A stretch of DNA of 43,155 bases from a candidate division WOR-1 bacterium RIFCSPHIGHO2_01_FULL_53_15 (lineage in GTDB: Bacteria > Margulisbacteria > WOR-1 > O2-12-FULL-45-9 > XYB2-FULL-48-7): the NCBI GenBank assembly GCA_001772335.1, contig METM01000021.1, forward strand, positions 121,231 to 164,385, given 5' to 3'. The notes below the pieces were generated by a model that saw nothing but the letters and a program-made list of their open reading frames with translations, ran no database searches and had not been told where the DNA came from. Numbering within the stretch: the stretch's first letter is position 1; every line of letters starts with the position of its first letter. Position numbers and translations under genes: made by a program. This document shows positions 1-7,876 of this stretch, piece after piece.

Positions 1-560
1 CCCCGCACGGCATACTGCCAGCGGGTCTGTGAAATGGCATAGTCCCGCCGAAAAATGCGGCCCGGTTGATCGGTCGTCAGAAAATGGCCTAAACATCCTT
101 TGTCATAACCATCAATCACCGTTGCCGTCTGAAAAATATTCTCAGCTGTTCGTGGATAGGGAGCAGATTGCTTGGCTGGTTTGGTTTCTTCGTTTCCGAG
201 ATCCTCGCTGCTGATCAGCGCCAGGCGGGTACCACCGAATATGTACAGCTCCAGCTTATGATCCTTCAGCAGGGCGTCAATTTCCGGATGCCCGGCATAT
301 AAAACGCTCCGCAGTTGGTTGGCTTCCAGACCACGCGTCCAGAGGTCGGTGCCGGCCAGCAGCATCCGCTCCCTTGAGCTGCCGTCCTGCGCGATCAGAG
401 CCAGCAATGAATCAATTTTATTCCGAAAAAAGCGGCCGAGAATGGCCAATTGATCTGCCGAAAAATTGTCGACAATTGCCCGGGCGCGCGCGGTGATCAC
501 CACTTTGCGGTGCATAGGGATAAGATAGAATGGCCCGCGGATTGAGGCAGCTTTTTCCAT
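1..560 (-). CDS. Unrecognised protein, C-terminus outside the window
   Basis: An open frame runs without a stop from an ATG at 560 down to base 1, giving about 186 residues before the window ends. It begins MEKAASIRGPFYLIP; a second in-frame ATG lies at 515. It starts 35 bases after the stop of the histidine kinase gene on the same strand, so the two probably share a transcript. I see no signal peptide, membrane segment or known catalytic motif. The visible part looks like a soluble alpha/beta protein with a charged helical N-terminal half. I do not recognise the family. Codon usage resembles the neighbours, so it is probably a real gene, but the start is uncertain because no clear ribosome binding site precedes either ATG. 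Confidence 0.6.
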   Translation of the reverse strand, partial: MEKAASIRGPFYLIPMHRKVVITARARAIVDNFSADQLAILGRFFRNKIDSLLALIAQDGSSRERMLLAGTDLWTRGLEANQLRSVLYAGHPEIDALLKDHKLELYIFGGTRLALISSEDLGNEETKPAKQSAPYPRTAENIFQTATVIDGYDKGCLGHFLTTDQPGRIFRRDYAISQTRWQYAVR

Positions 561-595
561 GCCACTATTTCGGCGGCGAGGCAGGGAAATTTCAG

Positions 596-1897
596 CTATT
601 TATCAGTCGAGAGGGGAAGGGCAAAGTAGAAAACTGCTCCTTTGCCGTGGCCGGCCGAAACGACCCAAATACGTCCGCCGTGCAGTTCAACAATGGACTT
701 GCTCAAGGCCAAACCGAGACCAGTGCCCTTCCGTTCAGCCGATTCCTTGCTGGCCCGATAGAATTTCTCAAAAATGCGGGGGAGGTCGGCCGGGTCGATC
801 CCCAGCCCTTCGTCGCGGACGGCGACTTCAACCTCATTGCCCTGGGCGCTGACCGAGATGAATATTTTCCCGCCCTCATTGGAGAATTTCAGGGCGTTGG
901 AGAGCAGATTTGTCATCACTTCAATGATCTTGCTTTCGTCAAGGTTGACCGTGGGATCGGTCAGGCCGATCTCCTGGACGACCTCGACATTCTTCTCCTT
1001 GAGCTGTGAACCGAATTCTTCGACCACGCGGGAGATGAGGTCGGCCAAATTGACCCGGGTCTTTTCGATTCTGGTTTTGTCGGCTTCGAGGCGGGCGAGG
1101 CCCAGCAGATCGTTGATCATGGCAAGGAGGCGCTGGGACTGCCGCTTGATGATCAAAGCCGCCTCTTTTTGTCCGGCGGTCAGCGGCCCCAGTTTTTCCG
1201 CGGCGACCAGCTCGATGTAACCGAGGACCGAGGTCAGCGGGCTTTTGGCCTCATGCATGACGGTGTTCATGAAGTCGATCTTGGAATCGGAAAGTTCTTC
1301 GATCTTCTTTTGCTTTTCTTTGATCCGGTCGATGAGATACGAGACGGCGTAGACCAGAACTAGCGCCATCAAGAAAAAAGCGGTCGCTTTGGAGCGGCCG
1401 AAATACATATTCAGATAATCAGAACTTGGCTGGTCGAGCAGTTGATAATGCGGGACGATAAAATTGGCTTCAAGATAGGTGACGGCTACATACATCAGAG
1501 AGGCGACGCCGCTCAAGATATAAGCCGGGATCACGAAACCGCCAATCGCCAAAAGAGCCAGCTCCAAAAGATACAAAGAGAGGAGCGGACTTCCAACGCC
1601 TCCGGTAAAATGGATCATCAGCGTGATGACGGTCAGATCGGTCGTTGCCCGGAGATAAGTGAAAAATATATTTTCCGTAAACCAGAGAAAGCGCCTGATG
1701 AGATAGGGATAGGTAAGATTATACGCGATGGCGAACGCGATCAGGATGAAATTCGGCAAAAGCGGGATGTGCAGGTTGCCCAGAACATCAGAAGCTATGA
1801 TGACCGCGATCAAGAGGCCGATCGCCGCCCAGCGCAGGCGCACGAACCAGAGGGTTGTTGTCTGTTTCTCTGTCAATTTGATCTGTTCAGCCGCCAT
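596..1897 (-). CDS. Membrane-bound sensor histidine kinase
   Basis: This 433-residue protein is a two-component sensor kinase. Residues 18-190 hold about six hydrophobic segments forming a membrane sensor region with no large extracytoplasmic loop. A short coiled coil (190-207) leads into the dimerisation and phosphoacceptor domain, with the acceptor His215 in MHEAKSPL; the usual SHELRTPL is altered here to HEAKSPL. The ATP-binding domain has an N box (NLLSNALKFS, 330-339), a G1 box (DEGLGI, 362-367), an F box (IFEKFY) and a G2 box (GTGLGLAL, 391-398), so it should be active. No response regulator is adjacent. A consensus promoter ends seven bases before the ATG, so the mRNA is predicted to be leaderless. 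The signal sensed cannot be read from the sequence. Confidence 0.93.
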   Translation of the reverse strand: MAAEQIKLTEKQTTTLWFVRLRWAAIGLLIAVIIASDVLGNLHIPLLPNFILIAFAIAYNLTYPYLIRRFLWFTENIFFTYLRATTDLTVITLMIHFTGGVGSPLLSLYLLELALLAIGGFVIPAYILSGVASLMYVAVTYLEANFIVPHYQLLDQPSSDYLNMYFGRSKATAFFLMALVLVYAVSYLIDRIKEKQKKIEELSDSKIDFMNTVMHEAKSPLTSVLGYIELVAAEKLGPLTAGQKEAALIIKRQSQRLLAMINDLLGLARLEADKTRIEKTRVNLADLISRVVEEFGSQLKEKNVEVVQEIGLTDPTVNLDESKIIEVMTNLLSNALKFSNEGGKIFISVSAQGNEVEVAVRDEGLGIDPADLPRIFEKFYRASKESAERKGTGLGLALSKSIVELHGGRIWVVSAGHGKGAVFYFALPLSTDK

Positions 1898-1904
1898 TGA
1901 CTCG

Positions 1905-1933
1905 ATTATAGTATTATAATTTCAAGCTGGCAA
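1905..1933 (-). promoter_or_regulatory. Promoter of the histidine kinase gene, leaderless type
   Basis: On the minus strand TTGCCA (1933-1928), a 17-base spacer and a perfect TATAAT (1910-1905) precede the ATG at 1897 by only seven bases. Transcription should start at or next to the A of the ATG. The promoter overlaps the last codons of tsaD, so the kinase can be expressed independently of tsaD. Confidence 0.75.
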
Positions 1934-2966
1934 TGGGGGAAAGGGCAAGGGATGAGGGATGGGGTATGGGGTGTGAGGCATGTTGGTAATAAGCCGCGCA
2001 GGCGATCATGGCGGCGTTGTCGGTGCAATATTCAAACGGCGGTATATGCGCGGTTAGTCCTTCGGCTCCACAGCGAGTGAGTAATTGAGTTCGGAGTTCG
2101 GAGTTGGCTGAAACCCCGCCGGCCAGCGCAACGTCCTTGCAATTGTATTCTTTGGCCGCGCGGATCGTTTTTTCGACCAGGACGTCGATGACGGCTTGCT
2201 GGAAAGAGGCGACGATATCAGGGGTATGGGGTATCGGGTGTGGGGTATTGGAGACATAATTAACAACACCTGTCTTAATGCCGGAAAAGCTGAAGTCGTA
2301 GCCGTCAGGCATCGGACGCGTGAACTTAACTGCTTTTGGATTTCCTTCTTTCGCCAGCTTATCGATGATCGGGCCGCCGGGATAACCGAGGCCCAAAAAG
2401 CGCGCGACTTTGTCGAACGCCTCGCCCGCCGCGTCGTCGCGGGTGCGGCCGAGCGTCTTATATTTACCGTGATCTTCGACGAGCATGATCATAGTATGGC
2501 CGCCGCTCACTAATAAACAGGTGAAGGGAAAACTCACCCCCTCCCTCACTTCGTTCGGGTTTCCCCCTCTCTTATTAAGAGAGGGGGATGAAGGGGGTGA
2601 GTTAAGAAAGTTTGCATAGATATGTCCCTCAAGGTGGTTAACTCCGATCAGCGGCTTGTCCAGAGACCAGGCGATGGCTTTCGCGGCGCAAAGGCCTACC
2701 AGCAATGAACCGACAAGCCCGGGGCCGTAGGTGACAGCGACGGCGTCAATGTCTTTGAGCAGCGCTTTTGCCTGTTCGAGAGCTTCTTTAATGACCGGAC
2801 TGACGACCTCAATGTGTTTGCGGGCGGCGACTTCGGGCACGATTCCTCCGTATTTTTTGTGGAACTCGATCTGTGAAGAGATGACATTGGACAGAACTTC
2901 GCTCCCGTCTTTGACAACGGCAGCGGAGGTTTCATCACAGGAGGTTTCGATGGCCAGGATAAACAT
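1914..2966 (-). CDS. tsaD: tRNA N6-adenosine threonylcarbamoyltransferase TsaD
   Basis: TsaD transfers the threonylcarbamoyl group to A37 of ANN-decoding tRNAs, working with TsaB and TsaE in the cytoplasm; it is nearly universal and usually essential. The N-terminus MFILAIETSCDETSAAVV is the family signature. The metal-binding HLEGH motif, LLVSGGHT and a GGVSANS motif are all present. At 350 residues it is slightly longer than usual, because palindromic repeat 2531-2604 is translated as about 25 extra residues (121-145) in the loop before LLVSGGHT. Two C-rich repeat words encode HPIPHTP-like stretches near residues 240 and 335. The ATG lies eight bases after the HEPN gene stop and seven bases after a CATAAT box; no Shine-Dalgarno sequence sits at the usual distance. 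Two orphan copies of its first codons lie at 3972-4055 and 11744-11845. Confidence 0.96.
   Translation of the reverse strand: MFILAIETSCDETSAAVVKDGSEVLSNVISSQIEFHKKYGGIVPEVAARKHIEVVSPVIKEALEQAKALLKDIDAVAVTYGPGLVGSLLVGLCAAKAIAWSLDKPLIGVNHLEGHIYANFLNSPPSSPSLNKRGGNPNEVREGVSFPFTCLLVSGGHTMIMLVEDHGKYKTLGRTRDDAAGEAFDKVARFLGLGYPGGPIIDKLAKEGNPKAVKFTRPMPDGYDFSFSGIKTGVVNYVSNTPHPIPHTPDIVASFQQAVIDVLVEKTIRAAKEYNCKDVALAGGVSANSELRTQLLTRCGAEGLTAHIPPFEYCTDNAAMIACAAYYQHASHPIPHPSSLALSPIASLKL
2531..2604. repeat. Palindromic repeat inside tsaD (TTAACTCACCC family)
   Basis: The ends are AACTCACCCC and its inverse GGGGTGAGTT. The centre is a hairpin of CCCCCTCTCTTA and TAAGAGAGGGGG arms. It is about 74 bases long and is read in frame within tsaD. 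A second member of the same family, with matching ends and the same CTCTCTTA/TAAGAGAG core, lies between genes at 20062-20153. Confidence 0.85.
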
Positions 2967-2974
2967 AGCGGTTA

Positions 2975-3394
2975 TTATGCTCCTGACCTGGCAGTAATGA
3001 TTACTTTTACTCGGGTAATTAACTTTTGTACAAAATCAACATATTCTTCGCATTCTTTTTCTGTGACTTCAAGACCGCCGGAATACATGCCGATGTTTCT
3101 TTTTGAGCGCATGGCATTGCCGATATCGTTGATTGAATCATCCCTTAATGCCTCAGCCAGCCGTTCAATGATCTTGATGTGATGGCCGGGAACGCTTTTT
3201 ACTTTGATTTGATAATAACTTAATAAGGCAATGCCTAATTTGATAACAGCGGAGTAAGCGTAATTGAACTTTACATCCGGTATCTTGTCTATTTCTGCGA
3301 TATTAATGTCTTTTAAAGCGTTTTCAAAATGTTTTTTAATTTCAACAGCGCTAAAATTAAAATGGCTGAAATATCTTTTATCAAATTTCATCAT
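2975..3394 (-). CDS. HEPN-domain protein, partner of a nucleotidyltransferase
   Basis: This 139-residue, mostly helical protein resembles HEPN proteins, which act as RNases or toxins paired with minimal nucleotidyltransferases. The conserved C-terminal signature reads RSKRNIGMYSGG followed by an acidic helix. In it Arg99 is followed by Asn100 and Tyr104, where the canonical RNase motif R-x4-6-H has a histidine. The start codon overlaps the stop of the upstream nucleotidyltransferase gene (ATGA), so translation is probably coupled and the pair forms one module. The gene stops eight bases before the tsaD start. Without the histidine it may be an inactive or variant HEPN, or a non-toxic binding partner. 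The family assignment rests on the motif context and operon partner. Confidence 0.72.
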   Translation of the reverse strand: MMKFDKRYFSHFNFSAVEIKKHFENALKDINIAEIDKIPDVKFNYAYSAVIKLGIALLSYYQIKVKSVPGHHIKIIERLAEALRDDSINDIGNAMRSKRNIGMYSGGLEVTEKECEEYVDFVQKLITRVKVIITARSGA

Positions 3395-3936
3395 GTTAAT
3401 TCTATTGTTTTCATTTTAAAAATATTGGTGATAAAAGGATCTTTATTCTTTCTGCGGCGCAGAGACTCCTTTTCATCCATATTGACAACATTTATTTCCC
3501 GATCAAGCTCCCGCTGGAGTTGGGAGATTTTCTTCTGTAAAGCGATAACGCTATGTTCGCCGATTACCAGCAAGTCAATATCGCTGTGGGCCTCCATTTT
3601 GTTTTCAGCGTAAGAGCCGTAAATATAGGCCTTTTTTATTCCAGCGACTGCCTGTAATATTTGTTTCAGCTTAGCTTCGAAACCCAGGGTTTTTAGTATG
3701 ATATTTTTGTACTCTTTATAAAGAGGGAAATTAATATTAATTGAATAAAGCTTTAAATTGCCCCTTTGCCGGCTGATTAAAAGGCCTTCTTTTTCCAGTT
3801 CCCTTATTTTTTTAACCAGGTTCCTCTTATCCAGGGATAACTTCCTGGCCAGTTCATTGATGTACAAGCTTTCCTGCGGATTAAGAAAAAAATAATTTAA
3901 GACCCTTTGCGTTATCCCTGATTTTAACGAAATCAC
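3391..3936 (-). CDS. Winged-helix nucleotidyltransferase, antitoxin-like
   Basis: The 181-residue protein joins an N-terminal winged helix-turn-helix DNA-binding domain (about residues 8-65, MarR/ArsR-like) to a minimal nucleotidyltransferase domain. The latter has the GS-x10-DxD signature: Gly107-Ser108 in YIYGSYAEN and Asp119/Asp121 in SDIDLLVIG. In MNT/HEPN systems the nucleotidyltransferase neutralises HEPN by adenylylating it; the fused DNA-binding domain suggests that it also represses its own operon. Translation is predicted from GTG 3936, preceded by an AGGGGG ribosome binding site. Three TTACAC/GTGTAA half-sites directly upstream are candidate operators. A tsaD 5' remnant ends 35 bases upstream of the start. 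Confidence 0.85.
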   Translation of the reverse strand: MISLKSGITQRVLNYFFLNPQESLYINELARKLSLDKRNLVKKIRELEKEGLLISRQRGNLKLYSININFPLYKEYKNIILKTLGFEAKLKQILQAVAGIKKAYIYGSYAENKMEAHSDIDLLVIGEHSVIALQKKISQLQRELDREINVVNMDEKESLRRRKNKDPFITNIFKMKTIELT

Positions 3937-3948
3937 AGGTTATTCCCC

Positions 3949-3978
3949 CTTACACCAATAAGTGTAAGATATTACACC
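3949..3978. promoter_or_regulatory. Candidate operator with three TTACAC half-sites
   Basis: CTTACAC (3949-3955) and GTGTAAG (3962-3968) form an inverted repeat with a six-base centre, and a further TTACACC (3972-3978) follows three bases later. The block lies 13 bases upstream of the GTG start of the winged-helix nucleotidyltransferase gene, next to a TAATAT sequence that could be its -10 box. That position suits binding by the gene's own product. Confidence 0.6.
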
Positions 3979-4055
3979 GACGGTGTCAAGGGCGATGGGA
4001 CGCCAATGGCAGCCGAGGTTTCGTCGCAGGAGGTTTCGATAGCGAGAATGAACAT
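3972..4055 (-). pseudogene. Orphan 5' end of tsaD, copy 2
   Basis: Read from ATG 4055 this encodes MFILAIETSCDETSAAI and then loses all similarity, stopping after 27 codons. The peptide matches the real TsaD start almost perfectly, but the DNA differs at several synonymous positions, so it is not a recent copy of the intact gene. It is closer in sequence to copy 3 at 11744-11845 (they share an exact run of 28 bases) than to the intact gene. Its stop overlaps the candidate operator of the nucleotidyltransferase module. Confidence 0.9.
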
Positions 4056-4361
4056 AATTGCTTGAAAATGACCTAACTCCCCACCGCAAGCGGTGGGGAT
4101 ATCTTGTTGATTATAACAAAGTTAAAACGACATATATAGGAAGATATAACGCGAATTTAATCGTAAGTTTTTATTTAAACATATAGGAATACATGAATAT
4201 TTTTAAATCCCATACCGCCAGATTCCCCTGTGAAGCATATGTCAGGAAGCTGCGGCCGCCCGGTCAAAAGCAGCCACCAAAACTTCGACCATATTTGCTG
4301 TACTCATCCCCAACGGGTGATTTTGGTTGATGTTTCCCCCGCCGTAACCGATGTCCGACCA
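4056..4361. other. Gene-free stretch between the tsaD remnant and a beta-barrel gene
   Basis: Bases 4079-4098 form a strong hairpin. Bases 4105-4215 are very A+T-rich without an obvious gene. From about 4359 down to 4255 on the minus strand, the frame of the neighbouring beta-barrel gene stays open past its stop for roughly 35 codons (containing GGGNINQNHPLGMSTANMV), which looks coding-like and may be a decayed gene end. Nothing else can be supported. Confidence 0.5.
4079..4098. repeat. Hairpin CCCCACCGC/GCGGTGGGG
   Basis: A perfect inverted repeat of nine-base arms around AA. It has the same design as the two hairpins at 29259-29320, so it is probably a small repeat family rather than a gene-specific terminator; no T-run follows on either strand. 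Confidence 0.6.
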
Positions 4362-5120
4362 TTACCACGAGAAATCCAGATAAACGGTTACGTCTGTCTC
4401 GGGTTTGTTAAATCCCAGCTTGAGCGTGGGAGTAAAAGCCAGGGCTTTGTTTATCTGCCGGATTAATCCGCCCGAAGCGTAAATAGGGCTCTGGTTGCTG
4501 GTTAAGCTGGTGTTGGATTCAACGCCAAGATTGAACATGAGCTTTGCTTCCGGGGAGAGTTTCGCAACCGGTGAAAAATAAAATTTCCAGATATCGACCC
4601 GGTTGTTAGTTAGATTATCATTTCTTTTGTACAACAGACTCCAGTGTAAGGCAAGCGGGTCTTTGTCTCGGGTTAAAGTCAGGTTTACGCAGTAAGTTGA
4701 TCTTCCGTTCCCGATGCCGGCCTGGTAATTTCCGGTAGGAAAAGTCACTGTGGGGAGAAAGGCAAAGTTATAAATGTCATTTTTCCAGAAATTCCAGGCG
4801 GCGAAAAGAGACAGGTCTCCGATGCCGGAAGAAAGGCTGGAATCCGGATTAATTATGTAGTTAATAGGGAGATCAAGTGAGAGATTGAAATTTTTGTTAA
4901 AAGAGTAACTGCCGGCGAGATCCAGCTCGTTGGTTCTGGTGATTGCTTCCGTGGCATAAACTTTTTCATATACGTAGGAATAGGTGACATCCCAGTTGAA
5001 ATCCTTGAGCTCCAAACCGTACCTTTTGGCCTGACGGTGGATATTGAGGTAGTCGCCGAAGCTTGCCCCGGCTAAAGCAAAAAATAAAGTGACTATCAAG
5101 GCCAGCTTGATGATCTTCAT
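4362..5120 (-). CDS. Outer-membrane beta-barrel protein, last gene of the exported-enzyme operon
   Basis: The 252-residue protein has a signal peptide (about residues 1-22, ending in GASFG) followed by alternating aromatic/polar strands, and its last residues YLDFSW fit the beta-barrel end signal. The pattern resembles the MetA-pathway/transporter-like barrel family (PF13557), often annotated as putative porins. It starts 19 bases after the stop of the PSD-like gene 5140-6417 and runs in the same direction, so it is probably the last gene of that operon. A porin could admit the amino acids used by the upstream exported enzymes, as AaxA does in the chlamydial arginine decarboxylase system; that role is an inference. 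No good ribosome binding site is visible. Confidence 0.75.
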   Translation of the reverse strand: MKIIKLALIVTLFFALAGASFGDYLNIHRQAKRYGLELKDFNWDVTYSYVYEKVYATEAITRTNELDLAGSYSFNKNFNLSLDLPINYIINPDSSLSSGIGDLSLFAAWNFWKNDIYNFAFLPTVTFPTGNYQAGIGNGRSTYCVNLTLTRDKDPLALHWSLLYKRNDNLTNNRVDIWKFYFSPVAKLSPEAKLMFNLGVESNTSLTSNQSPIYASGGLIRQINKALAFTPTLKLGFNKPETDVTVYLDFSW

Positions 5121-5139
5121 GATAATCTTTGCGTATGCC

Positions 5140-6417
5140 TTATTTCTCTTCCTTTATTGTTTGCCCTTTCATTATTCCATACTCTTCACCCATAAGAAGG
5201 TGCTTATAGGTCTTGCCTCCGAATATTTGCCACTCTTTCGGCGCCATGATTTCAAACCCGGCCTTTTTCTGGAAAAGCATAATAAAGTCAGACCCTCCGA
5301 AAAGGAAATTCCCGAGCCTGTTGCCTTTCTCATGAGCGGTTCCCACTTTGACATTTTTCTCGAAATTGACCGAAGACACCTGGGCCATTCCCATTGGAAT
5401 AAGTGCTACCAGCCCGTATTTCCCCGCATCAACTATTACATAACCACGGGTCTGAGAAAACTGCCAGCCGGTTGAATCGATGGGAATATATTTTCCTTGT
5501 TCCTTACTCCACGCCACTTCCAAAGCCACATTTTGGCTTATGATTTTCTTTTCTTTAATTGTTCCGCCAACTGCGAAATGATAGCGGTGGTAGTCGTTTA
5601 CATTCAGGAAAGTGTGGGTGATCACCCCATTGGCAAAGGCGTCTTTATACTTGCTATCCTTGCCCAGCAGACCCTTGATGCTGTAAAAAGTCGCGAGCTT
5701 GATTTTTAGTCCGCCGTCCACGCTGATATTTGAATTTTCATCGATTGCCCAGACTCCCTGAGGAACAGAATCGGCCGGAGAAACCACCACCGATGGATCG
5801 GCCGGCGAAGCGACAGGCCGCATAGCGGGCGACTTTAAATATCTGGCGAAAAATTGGTTAAAGGTTTTCCAATTAGATGCGGGCTCATACCATCCATTTT
5901 GCAAACCGAAGCGCGAATCCCGGTAAATCTCCTGATAAATTTTTTCATTCCATGACTCCTTCGTATCAAGGAACGCTCCCCAGGTCCTGGCAAAACTGCG
6001 CAGCCAGGTGGAAAACGGCCGGTAGTACTGAAGTGTGTTCTTAAATAAACCCTTGTTCTCCAATTCCGGCAGAGGCTGATCAACCAGGAAGTAAAAAAAA
6101 CAAATACCCTGCAGCATTTGGTCTTTGGCGAGCAAGGAAGGCCTTTCAAGCACATCCTGCGGCATGAGCTCTGATGCCCTGTCTATAAAATCATAATAGT
6201 CCGACAGATTCTGGACCGGATTCGTTTTTGGATCCGGATTGACTTTTCTTGCTTCGGCGATTGATTTTTCCAACATGTTTTCAATCTCCGGCTTCTTCTC
6301 CACTAGATTCATGAGTTCCCGGGTTATCGGTTTATGAATGTTTGCCGCAAAACCAGTGCTTGCGGTTAGAATCAATCCTGCCAGTATTATGGCTAAACAA
6401 AATTTTGCCTTTCTCAT
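5140..6417 (-). CDS. Exported PsiD/phosphatidylserine-decarboxylase-like pyruvoyl enzyme 1
   Basis: This 425-residue protein has a clear signal peptide (1-24, ending in STGFAA). The middle part (WGAFLDTKESWNEK, then FNQFFARYLK) matches the extra N-terminal domain (PF12588) of PsiD-type decarboxylases. The C-terminal half is the phosphatidylserine decarboxylase fold, with VSPADSVPQG, NDYHRYHFAVGG and LGNFLFGGSD. The GGS, Ser376, is where the family self-cleaves to make the pyruvoyl cofactor. PsiD relatives decarboxylate amino acids such as tryptophan rather than phospholipid, and export plus neighbouring amino-acid enzymes favour an amino-acid substrate here. An AAGGAG site precedes the ATG. 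It lies 16 bases after the asparaginase gene. Confidence 0.82.
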   Translation of the reverse strand: MRKAKFCLAIILAGLILTASTGFAANIHKPITRELMNLVEKKPEIENMLEKSIAEARKVNPDPKTNPVQNLSDYYDFIDRASELMPQDVLERPSLLAKDQMLQGICFFYFLVDQPLPELENKGLFKNTLQYYRPFSTWLRSFARTWGAFLDTKESWNEKIYQEIYRDSRFGLQNGWYEPASNWKTFNQFFARYLKSPAMRPVASPADPSVVVSPADSVPQGVWAIDENSNISVDGGLKIKLATFYSIKGLLGKDSKYKDAFANGVITHTFLNVNDYHRYHFAVGGTIKEKKIISQNVALEVAWSKEQGKYIPIDSTGWQFSQTRGYVIVDAGKYGLVALIPMGMAQVSSVNFEKNVKVGTAHEKGNRLGNFLFGGSDFIMLFQKKAGFEIMAPKEWQIFGGKTYKHLLMGEEYGIMKGQTIKEEK

Positions 6418-6433
6418 TTTTCGTCTCCTTATT

Positions 6434-7489
6434 CTAACGATTTAATATTTCCTTTAGTTTATTGATATCGCCTTTAGTATACGGCAAGGCCAGCATTAAG
6501 AGAAGGCGTGCCTTTGGGGAGATAAGGTCGCCAGCCAAAATAGCCCCCTCTTTTTCCAGTGTAGCCCCGCCACCCGCACCACCATAAATAGGTAAAACTG
6601 CCCCATGATAGACACGGCTGGTTATGACCACGGGGATACCTTTCTTTAAGGCGTATTTTATGGCCTCATAGGTCTTGGCATTAACATTACCAGCGCCCAC
6701 GCCTTCGACCACGATTCCATTAACTCCGGAGTCTACGGCGTAGCGTAGGAGTCGGCCATCTGCTCCTGCATACTCAGAGATTAAAACAACATTCGGTAAT
6801 TTTTCCGGCAGGGGAAGTTTTTGCCTGCGCAAGGCATCATTAAAACGATATACCTCGCCCATAGCAATATAGCCCAAATAACCTTTTTCTCCCGAGTTAA
6901 ATGTCTGCACATTGGTGGTCTGTGTCTTTCTTACATCTCGGGCGGAGCAAATATATTGATTCATGGTAACGGTTACTCCCCAGTCCTGCGCTACTTTTGA
7001 ACAAACCTGGGTAACAGCATTTAATATATTTGCCGGGCCGTCAGGAGAAAGCTCAGAAGCATCCCGCATCGCCCCCACAAATACCACAGGCTTATTGCTT
7101 TTAAGCGTCAGTTCTAAAAAATAGGCCCCTTCGGCCATAGTATCCGTGCCATGGGTGATGACGACCCCGCTGACTTTGGGATCTTCTAAAATACCATCTA
7201 CGGCTTTACTGAGTTTTGCCCAAATATCAGGCGTTATCTGCGAGCTGTCGATATTGGAAAAATTCACCACTTTTATATTAGCTATCTTCGAAAGCCCCGG
7301 CACCGCTTCTATCAAATCTTTTCCGGATACTGCCGGTACCGCAGCGCCGGTTTTTGGGTCTACTTTTTCAGCAATCGTTCCGCCGGTAGTTACTATAGTT
7401 ACATTGGGCAATTCTGCTTGGGAATAAGAAAACCCGCTAAATATAACGGCAAAAACAATCAAAAATACAATCCGCATTTTAACCTTCAT
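6434..7489 (-). CDS. ansB: Exported type II-like L-asparaginase
   Basis: L-asparaginase hydrolyses asparagine (and often glutamine) to aspartate and ammonia. The 351-residue product has a signal peptide (about 1-25), then the two family signatures TTGGTIA (34-40) and THGTDTM (112-118), with the threonine and aspartate of the catalytic triads, and VVFVGAMRDASE carrying the conserved serine/aspartate region. Length is normal for the periplasmic enzyme. An AGGTG site precedes the ATG at a longish spacing. It sits nine bases after a glutaminase relic and 16 bases before a PSD-like gene, all on one strand, so it belongs to the exported-enzyme operon. Confidence 0.95.
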   Translation of the reverse strand: MKVKMRIVFLIVFAVIFSGFSYSQAELPNVTIVTTGGTIAEKVDPKTGAAVPAVSGKDLIEAVPGLSKIANIKVVNFSNIDSSQITPDIWAKLSKAVDGILEDPKVSGVVITHGTDTMAEGAYFLELTLKSNKPVVFVGAMRDASELSPDGPANILNAVTQVCSKVAQDWGVTVTMNQYICSARDVRKTQTTNVQTFNSGEKGYLGYIAMGEVYRFNDALRRQKLPLPEKLPNVVLISEYAGADGRLLRYAVDSGVNGIVVEGVGAGNVNAKTYEAIKYALKKGIPVVITSRVYHGAVLPIYGGAGGGATLEKEGAILAGDLISPKARLLLMLALPYTKGDINKLKEILNR

Positions 7490-7498
7490 TTCGTCTTT

Positions 7499-7876
7499 TC
7501 ACCTCTTGGTGCTTGTATAAGAAGAGAAGAGGTTCAAGTCAAGCTTCTCCGAAATATGGCGGACGGCTTTCTGCGCCCGGACGCTGTTTCCGGCTGCGTC
7601 GAGCGGAGGAGAAAACGCGGCAATACCCATGACCCCCGGAACCACGGCTATGATTCCGCCCCCGACCCCGCTCTTCCCGGGCAACCCAACATAGAACAAC
7701 CACTCGCCGGTGCCATCGTAGAGGCCAGCCGTTGACATGACGGCAAGGATTCCGGGAACATAACGCGCATCCACCAATCGATCCTTCGTCCACGGGTTGA
7801 CTCCGCCGTTGGCGAGCGTTGCCGCCACAAGCAGCCGGATGGCGAAACTCCCGTGCAGTGGCCGTCTATTCAGCAT
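7499..7876 (-). pseudogene. glsA: C-terminal relic of glutaminase A
   Basis: The 125-residue frame matches only the C-terminal part of the serine-dependent glutaminase family (normally ~310 residues): ATLANGGVNPWTKDRL, STAGLYDGTGEWLFYVGLPG and KSGVGGGIIAVVPG are family hallmarks. The N-terminal two thirds, including the Ser-x-x-Lys catalytic motif, is missing, and nothing upstream supplies it. A TATAAT five bases before the ATG could still allow transcription, and might serve the asparaginase gene downstream. A former glutaminase-asparaginase pair would fit the operon's theme of amide hydrolysis outside the cytoplasm. Confidence 0.88.

Noticed and set aside
530-1009. Plus-strand frame of 159 codons opposite the histidine kinase
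   Set aside because: It lies wholly within the antisense of a gene with all kinase motifs and shows no family features.
5140-6417. Housekeeping phosphatidylserine decarboxylase
   Set aside because: The signal peptide, the PsiD-type N-terminal domain and the operon of amino-acid enzymes argue against a phospholipid role, although this cannot be proven from sequence.
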